A stretch of DNA of 35,575 bases. Source: a virus. Shown piece after piece: positions 1 to 7,370 of this stretch; position 1 is the stretch's first letter; each line of letters opens with the position of its first letter. The DNA lies in IMG/VR virus record IMGVR_UViG_3300048672_000469, positions 1 to 35,575 of that record; one strand, written 5' to 3'. The position numbers and the translations under genes were made by a program. The notes under the pieces are model-generated. The model was given only the letters and a program-made list of their open reading frames with translations, ran no database searches and was not told where the DNA came from.

Positions 1-127
1 TTACATCTGCCTTGGGTTATACTCCATATAATAATTCTAATCCACTTGGCTTTATAAGTGGTATCACTGCGTTAGATGTTACTACTGCGTTGACATATAC
101 GCCTTATAATGATACTAACCCTGCTGG
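1..127. repeat. Terminal direct repeat, copy 1 (contig overlap)
   Basis: These 127 bases are repeated exactly at 35449-35575. They lie inside the fibre gene and preserve its frame, so the simplest reading is the overlap left by an assembler on a circular or circularly permuted molecule rather than a biological terminal repeat. The length equals a k-mer size widely used as the largest one in metagenome assembly (inference). Confidence 0.9.
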
Positions 128-826
128 TTTTATAAGTGGTATTAATAGCAGCGATGTTACTACTGCTTTAGGTTATGTCCCGTATAGTAATACCAACCCA
201 AGTGGTTACATATCTGGTATCACAAGTGGTGACATTTCAACTGCACTTGGATTTACTCCTTACAGCAATACCAACCCAAGTGGTTACATATCTGGTATCA
301 CTGCGTTAGATGTTACTACTGCGTTGACATATACGCCTTATAATGATACTAACCCTGCTGGCTATATTTCGGGAATTACAAGTGGTGATATTTCAACTGC
401 ACTTGGATTCACTCCATACGATAATACTAACCCAAGTGGTTACATATCTGGTATCACTGCGTTAGATGTCACAACTGCTTTAACCTATACTCCATACGAT
501 AATACTAACCCATTAGGCTTTATTAGTAGCATAAATGGTTCTGATGTTACTACTGCTTTAGGATATACTCCATACAATGCAACTAACCCTGCAGGTTTTA
601 TTAATGGTATTAATAGCAGCGATGTTACTACTGCACTTGGATTCACCCCATACGATAATACTAACCCAAGTGGTTATATAAGTTATATTACCGGAACCGA
701 TGTTACTACTGCACTTGGATTCACCCCATACGATAATACTAACCCAAGTGGTTACATATCTGGTATTACTTCTTTTGATGTTACCTCGGCATTAGGTTTT
801 GCTCCTTATAGTTCTGCTAACCCAGC
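1..826 (+). repeat. Tandem 78-bp (26-residue) coding repeats of the fibre shaft
   Basis: About eleven units of 78 bp follow one another in frame, and the array continues backwards across the join to about 35370. Units keep the pattern ALG(Y/F)TPY.NTNP.G(Y/F)IS.I....(D)VT. Some copies are nearly identical at DNA level: bases 59-127 equal bases 293-361 exactly (69 bp). Such arrays change copy number by recombination and can mislead short-read assembly. Confidence 0.9.
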
Positions 827-2357
827 AGGATATGGAACTGCAAACAATGTTCCACTAATAATCAATACAGGTGATACTTTTACTGTTCCGAGTAATACAC
901 AGGTGATTTATTCAGAGCCAATTACAGTTATTGGTGATCTTGTAATTACAGGAGATTTAATAGAATTTAACCCGGCTTCTATTGTAGAAACATCAAGTGC
1001 TATCTCACAGACACCAACGCTTATTGCATCTACCGAAACATTTACAATACATAGCGATAAGCAGGTACTATTTGCAGAACCAATTACAGTAAACGGGTAT
1101 CTTAATGTGGTTGGTGATCTTATTGATGTTACACCATATCTACCAACACCAACACAACCTGCCGGCACAAACCACCAAATCCAAAGAAACGAAGGTGGTG
1201 TATTTTATGCAGATGATCAATTAACATTTGATAGTACTGGTTTTTATGGATCGCCGTTATTTAACCTTAAAGATACAGTCGGTGGTTTAGACATAGCAAC
1301 TTATTACGGTTACACACGGTTAACAAGTAATAATATCTATGATCCGGTATTTAATGCAACAACGAGCAATTTATCAATATCAACTGCTCAGATTACAAAC
1401 CCGATAGGTTCTGCCACTAATGATCTGTCGATTAGCGTAGGCCAAATCGAGAATGCAATTTATGGTGGTAATGGTGGTAATATTACTATGACTGCTGGCA
1501 CATTTAAGGCAGGCCCTGCGACCACTGCAACCGGCCTTCAAGGTGGCGGATTTATCTTCTATGGTGGCGACGGCGATGCAGCATCAAATACAACACTTAG
1601 TTACATCATTGGTGGAAATTTCGGTGTAGGCGCTGGTAGAGCCATAAATCAGTATGGTAACCCTAATGCTTACACGCAAGGTGGTTCTTGTGGTTTTCAG
1701 GGAGGTCACTCCCAAGCCGCATCACAGCAAACAGGTAGTAATACCGGTGGCCCTCTTACAATGCTTGGTGGAGGGGCATATGGGTCTTTTAACGGTACAT
1801 CTGGGTCTGAATCAGCATCAAGCCAAGGCGGGACTGTTACAATCACTGGTGGCCCTGCTGACAATTCAGCAACAAATATCGGTGGCGATATTGTATTCCA
1901 GGGTGGTGCTGCGGTTGCACCAGCAACAGGCACATCTACTGCTCAGGGCGGTAATATCACATTCACTGGAGGTACCGCAACTGGTGGTGCTACAAACACT
2001 CAAGGCAATATTACTTTCTCTACAAGTGGATATCTAAACTTTAGTGCAGCAAGTTTACAAATTGGATCCACAGTACCATCAGTTAACGGGCAGGTAATTG
2101 CAGCGACCACAAGTGGTGCACCTTATTGGCAGAATGGGATTATTTCTTCGGGATTCGCTACATTAGTTGCTGGGGTTATTACAGTAAGTGATACAGCAGT
2201 CACTGGAACTAACAAGATACTAATTACAGCGCAGGATCCAAATGGCGGAACACCCGGCTATCTGTGGGTAAGTAATATTATTGCAAGTACAAGTTTCGAT
2301 ATTAACTCTGCAAGTATTTTAGATACAAGCATCATCGCTTACACAGTGATAACCTAA
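1..2357 (+). CDS. Tail fibre/adhesin, 3' part of a gene crossing the contig join
   Basis: This is the continuation of the gene that starts at 35163. Joined through the 127-base terminal overlap it encodes about 880 residues. The frame at base 12 opens only at a TTG, so it should not be called as a separate gene. Seen here: about ten tandem 26-residue units of the type TALGFTPYDNTNPSGYISGI, then two copies of a beta-rich unit containing EPITV.G.L.V.GDLI, then a glycine-rich stretch (about bases 1450-2010) with recurring GG.ITFTGG-like motifs, then a C-terminal tip (VITVSDTAVTGTNKILI ... DTSIIAYTVIT). The tip resembles the C-terminus of the fibre encoded at 32890-35163. ALGYTP-type repeats are common in phage fibre shafts. 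Role inferred: host-receptor binding on the virion tail. The receptor is unknown. Confidence 0.85.
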   Translation, partial: TSALGYTPYNNSNPLGFISGITALDVTTALTYTPYNDTNPAGFISGINSSDVTTALGYVPYSNTNPSGYISGITSGDISTALGFTPYSNTNPSGYISGITALDVTTALTYTPYNDTNPAGYISGITSGDISTALGFTPYDNTNPSGYISGITALDVTTALTYTPYDNTNPLGFISSINGSDVTTALGYTPYNATNPAGFINGINSSDVTTALGFTPYDNTNPSGYISYITGTDVTTALGFTPYDNTNPSGYISGITSFDVTSALGFAPYSSANPAGYGTANNVPLIINTGDTFTVPSNTQVIYSEPITVIGDLVITGDLIEFNPASIVETSSAISQTPTLIASTETFTIHSDKQVLFAEPITVNGYLNVVGDLIDVTPYLPTPTQPAGTNHQIQRNEGGVFYADDQLTFDSTGFYGSPLFNLKDTVGGLDIATYYGYTRLTSNNIYDPVFNATTSNLSISTAQITNPIGSATNDLSISVGQIENAIYGGNGGNITMTAGTFKAGPATTATGLQGGGFIFYGGDGDAASNTTLSYIIGGNFGVGAGRAINQYGNPNAYTQGGSCGFQGGHSQAASQQTGSNTGGPLTMLGGGAYGSFNGTSGSESASSQGGTVTITGGPADNSATNIGGDIVFQGGAAVAPATGTSTAQGGNITFTGGTATGGATNTQGNITFSTSGYLNFSAASLQIGSTVPSVNGQVIAATTSGAPYWQNGIISSGFATLVAGVITVSDTAVTGTNKILITAQDPNGGTPGYLWVSNIIASTSFDINSASILDTSIIAYTVIT

Positions 2358-2365
2358 AGGATACT

Positions 2366-2626
2366 ATGGCATTACAATTTACATACGAAACAATAAGCGG
2401 CATAGTGATAACTGAAGCCTATGCCCATATTACACAATTTGTTGGCGATAAATCACAGATTAGTGTTAAGATAGATATTTACAAAGACAAAACATGTCGA
2501 TTAGCCGGCAAGATACCAGTTGATAAGGTACAAGCATTATTGCAAATAGGTAATGGTGCATCTTATCAACAGATGTACACGGAATTAAAGACAAAACCGT
2601 TATTCAAAGAAGCAACTGATATTTAA
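2366..2626 (+). CDS. Hypothetical small protein following the fibre gene
   Basis: This 86-residue protein starts with ATG eight bases after the fibre stop and has an AAAGGA ribosome site. I do not recognise a family. The sequence is mixed alpha/beta in character, with no membrane segment and no signal peptide. Its place between two fibre-related genes on the same strand suggests a small virion component or a fibre-assembly chaperone, but nothing in the sequence proves this. Confidence 0.75.
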   Translation: MALQFTYETISGIVITEAYAHITQFVGDKSQISVKIDIYKDKTCRLAGKIPVDKVQALLQIGNGASYQQMYTELKTKPLFKEATDI

Positions 2627-2635
2627 GGAAAACCT

Positions 2636-2899
2636 ATGCCGATTATTAATCAAAACATTACAGCAGCCAGCGTGCCAGCACCAGCAGCAGGTAACACAAC
2701 ATTCTTTGTGGATGCCGATGTGCCATATCTTAAAGATTCATCGGGTAATCTTATTCCTATGATGACAACAGTTTCAGGCACACCACCAGTGACTTCTACT
2801 GATCCCGGGGCTCCTGGTCAACTGGCTTATGATGCAAATTACTTCTATGTATGTATTGCAACAAACTCATGGATTCGCGCTTACTTCAATCCATTCTAA
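2636..2899 (+). CDS. Small structural-type protein
   Basis: This 87-residue protein has an AAGGAAAA ribosome site. The second half, GAPGQLAYDANYFYVCIA followed by a Trp-Arg turn, resembles a short module found in many phage fibre and baseplate proteins (GxPGQ.AYD...LYVC.A...W). A small accessory tail or fibre protein is therefore likely. Codon use matches the neighbours. Confidence is good that it is a gene and moderate for the structural role. Confidence 0.78.
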   Translation: MPIINQNITAASVPAPAAGNTTFFVDADVPYLKDSSGNLIPMMTTVSGTPPVTSTDPGAPGQLAYDANYFYVCIATNSWIRAYFNPF

Positions 2900-2903
2900 A
2901 GTA

Positions 2904-2910
2904 ATAAATA
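2904..2910 (+). promoter_or_regulatory. TAAATA box (candidate late promoter)
   Basis: ATAAATAT lies between the stop at 2899 and the ATG at 2925. It matches the recurring intergenic box. The predicted start of transcription would leave only about nine bases of leader, so this is one of the weaker members. Confidence 0.4.
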
Positions 2911-2924
2911 TACCAAAGGAAGCC

Positions 2925-3590
2925 ATGGAAAAATTCTTAGCAGCACTTGATAATCTATTACAGCATGTGACTTTCCCACGGGTATTAGCAATTGGGCTGC
3001 TATTCATTATCTCTATGGTTTTCATAGCAGCATATGAAAATCGTCAAAAAGTCTATGCTACTGTAATATCGCGCACAGTGGGTGATTATGTACTTGCTCA
3101 GCCAAGTGCTAAAGGCAAGCAACTAATGCAAAACTTGGTTGACAAGTATCCAAATATTGCGATGATCTCAGTTATTGATGCTGATCCTATTAGTAATAGA
3201 CGCACTGCAACCTATCGTTTATTTAATGATAGCGTATTAGAAAGCATTGTAAAGAATGTACTTGCTTTTCATCCATCAGCAGGCGATAGCATACTATTTG
3301 GTGCTGACGAGAAAAGCAATAAAGAAGTTCTTGCTGTAATGGCAGGCGAGTTTTTATGCACTCCAAATAAGAGTACTGTTCTTACAAATAGTTTTCCTGG
3401 ATCTGAAAAGATTGTAGTTTACAGTTGCAGAGTTCCACTTCCTCCAGCATTTAACAAAGCAACTGGGTGGTTTACTTTACAACTTAAATCATGGCCTGAG
3501 AGTAGAATAGAAGAATTAAAAGTCGATGCTCTTAGTATGAGTTTAACTTACTACAATACAGAGATCTTAATGCAAGACCCAGTAAAATAG
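2925..3590 (+). CDS. Single-pass membrane protein with a large soluble domain
   Basis: This 221-residue protein starts at 2925, chosen because AAAGGAAGCC precedes that ATG; an earlier in-frame ATG overlaps the upstream gene and has no ribosome site. One hydrophobic segment (about residues 18-38, VLAIGLLFIISMVFIAAY) follows a short N-terminus. The remaining 180 residues are soluble and look globular, with no motif I can name. The layout could suit an inner-membrane anchor with a periplasmic domain, as in some lysis-control or superinfection-exclusion proteins, but that is speculation. It sits between fibre genes, and a TAAATA box immediately precedes it. Confidence 0.8.
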   Translation: MEKFLAALDNLLQHVTFPRVLAIGLLFIISMVFIAAYENRQKVYATVISRTVGDYVLAQPSAKGKQLMQNLVDKYPNIAMISVIDADPISNRRTATYRLFNDSVLESIVKNVLAFHPSAGDSILFGADEKSNKEVLAVMAGEFLCTPNKSTVLTNSFPGSEKIVVYSCRVPLPPAFNKATGWFTLQLKSWPESRIEELKVDALSMSLTYYNTEILMQDPVK

Positions 3591-3594
3591 CAGC

Positions 3595-3601
3595 ATAAAT
3601 A
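3595..3601 (+). promoter_or_regulatory. TAAATA box (candidate late promoter)
   Basis: CATAAATATAC lies just after the stop of the membrane-protein gene and 23 bases before the ATG of the S74 fibre. It has the same context and spacing as the boxes at 21085 and 32859. Confidence 0.6.
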
Positions 3602-3624
3602 TACGCTAAGTCAAAGGAAACTAA

Positions 3625-6000
3625 ATGAGCACACCCGTAACCCTAAATGGTATTCTATATAACATCCCTAACACAGGTGAAGTTGGTTATGGTACCTCAC
3701 TAACAAACTTTCTTGTAGCAGTTGGCTCAGGTGCGGTATTACCACTCAGTGGTGGTGCATTCACTTTAACCAATGATCTTAACTTTGGTAGCAACTTCGG
3801 CCTTCATAGCAAGTATTACAAAGGTCTTGGTACAACTGAAGCAGCATCGGGTGTTGTAAGACTTAGTAATACAGAAACAGTAGCATGGCGCAATGCTGCT
3901 AATACTGCTGATCTTGCATTAAGCATTATCGGCGATAATCTTTATTTCAATGGTGCTCCTATTGGAGGAGGAGGTGGAAGTAGCCCACTTACAACCAAAG
4001 GTGACCTATATACATATTCAACATTCAACACACGCCTACCAGTTGGTATAAATGGCCAGGTGTTAATGGTTGACTCAAGCACATCAACGGGACTTGCATG
4101 GGGTTCTGTTGGTGGATCTGGGTCTGGAACAGTAACAGGCGTGAGTGTTGTTACAGCAAATGGAGTAAGTGGTACTGTAGCAACATCAACCACTACTCCA
4201 GCAATCACATTAAGTCTTGGTGCTATTACGCCTACAAGCGTAGCGGCATCTGGCACCATCACTGGTAGTAACCTAAGCGGTACTAACACAGGTAATCAAA
4301 CCATCACATTGACCGGAGATGTAACAGGGTCTGGAACAGGAACTTTCGCAGCAACATTGGCAACAGTGGGTATCGCAAAAGGTGGAACTGGACAGACTAC
4401 TGCTAATGCAGCGTTAAATGCGCTACTACCAACTCAAACCGCCAATAGTGGTAAGGTGCTCTATACCGATGGTACAAATACTTCATGGCAATCAGTTAGT
4501 GGTGGTAGTGGCGTAAGTTCAGTAAGTGGAACAAATGGTGTAACAGTAAGTAACCCAACCACAACACCGGTGATTGGATTAGGTGCAATCACTCCTACAA
4601 GCGTTGCAGCAACAGGAACAGTCACTGGTAGCAATATAAGCGGAACAACAAGTGGAACAAATACAGGTGACCAGGCAATATCACTTACAAACGATGTAAC
4701 CGGTACTTGGAGTGCAGGTACAATCACTTCTACTCTTAAGACAATGGTTGGTTTAAGTGCTGGCACATATTCACTTGCTACCGTTACAGTTGATACAAAA
4801 GGTCGTGTGACTGCTATTGCATCAGGTAGTGCAGGTAGTGGAACTGTAACAAGCGTTGGCCTAACTGGCTCTGCTGATGTAACAGTAACAGGTACTTCAC
4901 CTATTACTTCAAGTGGTTCATTTGCTTTAGCATTGAGCAACACAGGAACACCAGGTACATATAATAATGTTACAACTGATAGTAAAGGTAGGGTAACAAG
5001 TGGTTCTAATGTATCTTACATCACTGGTAATCAAAGTATTACTCTAAGTGGTGATATAACAGGTAGTGGAACAACTGGTATTGTTGGAACATTAGCAAAT
5101 ACAGGTGTGACTGCTGGTAGTTATACATTACCTACTATTACAGTAGATGCTAAGGGTCGTATTACAAGTGCTGCTAATGGCGGAACAAGTGTTTCTAACC
5201 TAATAACAAATAGTTCAACAACAGCGGTAGGTATTAATGCAGCAGTAGGTATTACAAGTGCAGCATATAACACCGCTGTGGGTAATAATGCACTGAGAGT
5301 TGATGCAACTGGTCAATATAATACAGCAATCGGTGATCAATCGATGCGTAACAATACAGGTAATAGTAATACAGCGACTGGTTATCTAAGTTTATATACA
5401 AATACATCCGGATTTAGTAATGCAGCATTTGGCCGTGAATCATTATACTCATTACAAACAAATGGTCAAAATACAGGTATAGGTTCTGGTTCTGGTTATA
5501 GTATTACAGGTAGTAATAATACAGCAGTAGGTTATAATGCTCTATGGGCTTCTACTACTGGTAGTAATAATACCGGTTTAGGTTATAATGCTGCAAGTTC
5601 TACAGCAACAGTTTCTAATGAAATAACATTAGGCAATAGTTCTATTGCTACATTACGCTGCCAAGTAACTTCTATTACTGCATTGTCAGATATCCGTGAT
5701 AAGACTGACATTACACCACTTGCGTATGGACTTGATTTTGTTAACAACCTAAAGCCTGTTGCATTTACATGGAACATGCGTGATGGTGGTAAGGTTGGTG
5801 TTAAGTCAAGTGGCTTTATTGCACAAGATTTACAAAAGACAGAAAATGAGTTTGGTGCTAAAGAAACACTTAACTTAGTAATGGACTCTAATCCAGACAA
5901 ACTTGAAGCAACATACGGTCATCTTATCCCCGTATTAGTAAAAGCAATCCAGGAACTCAAGGCGGAACTCGATGCCTTAAAACTTAGCATAAATACATAA
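3625..6000 (+). CDS. Tail fibre with C-terminal peptidase S74 (intramolecular chaperone) domain
   Basis: This 791-residue fibre has three parts. The N-terminus (MSTPVTLNGILYNIPNTGE) resembles that of the fibre at 32890, suggesting a common attachment site. The middle holds repeats such as GTVTSVG and T.T(V)D.KGR(V/I)T, then AVGYNA/TAIG units resembling trimeric adhesin head repeats. The last 106 residues look like an S74 chaperone: the segment begins LSDIRDKTDI with the candidate catalytic Ser near residue 688, continues with LKPVAFTWN and GFIAQDLQ, and ends in the coiled AIQELKAELDALK. In this family the chaperone trimerises the fibre and then cuts itself off. The ribosome site is AAAGGAAACTAAATG. 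Confidence 0.92.
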   Translation: MSTPVTLNGILYNIPNTGEVGYGTSLTNFLVAVGSGAVLPLSGGAFTLTNDLNFGSNFGLHSKYYKGLGTTEAASGVVRLSNTETVAWRNAANTADLALSIIGDNLYFNGAPIGGGGGSSPLTTKGDLYTYSTFNTRLPVGINGQVLMVDSSTSTGLAWGSVGGSGSGTVTGVSVVTANGVSGTVATSTTTPAITLSLGAITPTSVAASGTITGSNLSGTNTGNQTITLTGDVTGSGTGTFAATLATVGIAKGGTGQTTANAALNALLPTQTANSGKVLYTDGTNTSWQSVSGGSGVSSVSGTNGVTVSNPTTTPVIGLGAITPTSVAATGTVTGSNISGTTSGTNTGDQAISLTNDVTGTWSAGTITSTLKTMVGLSAGTYSLATVTVDTKGRVTAIASGSAGSGTVTSVGLTGSADVTVTGTSPITSSGSFALALSNTGTPGTYNNVTTDSKGRVTSGSNVSYITGNQSITLSGDITGSGTTGIVGTLANTGVTAGSYTLPTITVDAKGRITSAANGGTSVSNLITNSSTTAVGINAAVGITSAAYNTAVGNNALRVDATGQYNTAIGDQSMRNNTGNSNTATGYLSLYTNTSGFSNAAFGRESLYSLQTNGQNTGIGSGSGYSITGSNNTAVGYNALWASTTGSNNTGLGYNAASSTATVSNEITLGNSSIATLRCQVTSITALSDIRDKTDITPLAYGLDFVNNLKPVAFTWNMRDGGKVGVKSSGFIAQDLQKTENEFGAKETLNLVMDSNPDKLEATYGHLIPVLVKAIQELKAELDALKLSINT
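5989..5995 (+). promoter_or_regulatory. TAAATA box (candidate late promoter)
   Basis: CATAAATACATAA overlaps the stop codon of the S74 fibre gene and lies 18 bases before the ATG at 6014. It precedes the long virion block that runs to 16700. Confidence 0.6.
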
Positions 6001-6013
6001 TCGGAGATACAAA

Positions 6014-6298
6014 ATGGACCAATCAAAAGAAATACAAATGAAGCAACACGTTCTTAATATGTTGCATGACTTTATGATGGAGGGCGAGGGTGGTAAGTTT
6101 AAGCCTAAGTCGATCGAAGTCGAGATGACAGATGAGCCAAAGGAAGGTAAAGAAGGTCTCGGCGATTTTCTTAAAGAAGCATCTGCACATGCTGATGAAG
6201 AATCTCCAATGGAAGACAAAGGCGAGTCTGAAGAAATGGAAGAAGCAGAAGACGAACCAAAGAAAATGTCACCACGCGAGTTCTTCAAGCGTAAGTAA
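6014..6298 (+). CDS. Small acidic protein with a scaffold-like C-terminal peptide
   Basis: This 94-residue protein is strongly acidic between about residues 35 and 82 (many Glu and Asp) and ends in a basic tail, MSPREFFKRK. The probable scaffold protein at 28038-28883 ends in TSPREYFKRR, also exactly at its stop. In P22-type phages the basic scaffold C-terminus is the coat-binding element. The shared peptide therefore suggests that this protein also docks on the inside of the capsid shell, as a second scaffold, chaperone or packaged protein. That role is inference; the peptide match is direct. It is followed eight bases later by the connector-like gene, so it belongs to the head-tail junction block. 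Confidence 0.8.
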   Translation: MDQSKEIQMKQHVLNMLHDFMMEGEGGKFKPKSIEVEMTDEPKEGKEGLGDFLKEASAHADEESPMEDKGESEEMEEAEDEPKKMSPREFFKRK

Positions 6299-6306
6299 GG
6301 AGTCTT

Positions 6307-7362
6307 ATGGACTATAATACAGCAGGCTTAATAAGCCTTGTCAAAATGAAAGAAACGATCCCGGATAGTGGTGCAGCCTATGATGATGCAACACTATTGC
6401 AGTATCTTGACATGTCGCTTAAAGGATTTATTGTTCCTACTGTAGAGTCTACATTGGAAGAACACTTTGTAGTAACACATGATACGCAAATGGGTGCCCA
6501 ACCACAATATAGTGGTTCTAACCCACCAGTTAATGTTGATAATGTTATTATGATCCCAGGTGAGAGTACAGGTCTTCGTTTACGCGATGTTTATATGGTT
6601 GGCACTGATGGTAGTTTCTATAATCTACCACGCTTAACACCATCTCAAGCAGCCGCACAAGGATTTGGATCAGTAAACTGGTCAATGAGTTACAATAATC
6701 AAACAAGTGCTATTGGTGGATTCTTCCTTCAAGGCAATCAAATGCAAATATTCCCATACGGACTTGCAAGCAATAAGATTATTCGTATCAGTTATCAAAG
6801 AGCCCCTAATGATTTATGTCTAACAACAGCCGCTGGACAAGTAGTGTCTATCGTTGGTGATGTTATTACAATGGACAAAGTTATTCAGTGGTATGGTAGC
6901 AGTCAAGTAAGTAGCAATTTAGTTACTCACGTAAATGCTATCAGTGGTGCTCTACCTCATGATTTTGTGCAAGATGCAACAGTACCAACAACTGTATATA
7001 CAAGTTATGCACCGTTAAACGATATGCCCTTAGTAAATTGCGTAGGAAACGTTATTACACTACCTGCAGGATTAGGGGCCAATATACAAGTAGGTGATTG
7101 GATATGCCCGGTGGGTCAAAGCGTCTTTGCACAAAACATACCTAAAGAGTTATACCCAGCACTTATTCAGAAGGCTGCTTCTATGTGCATCCACGCAGCC
7201 GGTGATGCTGAAGGGTATAAGATTGCTCAAGCAGAGTATAATGAACTAATGAAACTTGGTTTGTTACAGATTGCACCACGGGTAATCGGAAAACCTATCA
7301 AGATATTACCAACAAATAGTGCATTCAAAGCCAGCCGCATTCGTGGTTGGGGACGCCGTTAA
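6307..7362 (+). CDS. Probable head-tail connector/adaptor protein
   Basis: This 351-residue protein has a TAAGGAGTCTT ribosome site. The N-terminal 60 residues look helical (LISLVKMKETIPD ... LLQYLDMSLKGFI), as in adaptor proteins that dock under the portal. The rest is beta-rich, and the C-terminus is basic (SAFKASRIRGWGRR). The position just before the nozzle-like gene fits a P22 gp4 or T7 gp11 type role, but similarity is by layout only and it is longer than those proteins. It would join portal and tail after packaging. Confidence 0.65.
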   Translation: MDYNTAGLISLVKMKETIPDSGAAYDDATLLQYLDMSLKGFIVPTVESTLEEHFVVTHDTQMGAQPQYSGSNPPVNVDNVIMIPGESTGLRLRDVYMVGTDGSFYNLPRLTPSQAAAQGFGSVNWSMSYNNQTSAIGGFFLQGNQMQIFPYGLASNKIIRISYQRAPNDLCLTTAAGQVVSIVGDVITMDKVIQWYGSSQVSSNLVTHVNAISGALPHDFVQDATVPTTVYTSYAPLNDMPLVNCVGNVITLPAGLGANIQVGDWICPVGQSVFAQNIPKELYPALIQKAASMCIHAAGDAEGYKIAQAEYNELMKLGLLQIAPRVIGKPIKILPTNSAFKASRIRGWGRR

Positions 7363-7370
7363 GGAAATAC

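Noticed and set aside
1-826. CRISPR-like array of regular repeats
   Set aside because: The 78-bp units are in-frame fibre repeats with no unique spacers and no cas genes.
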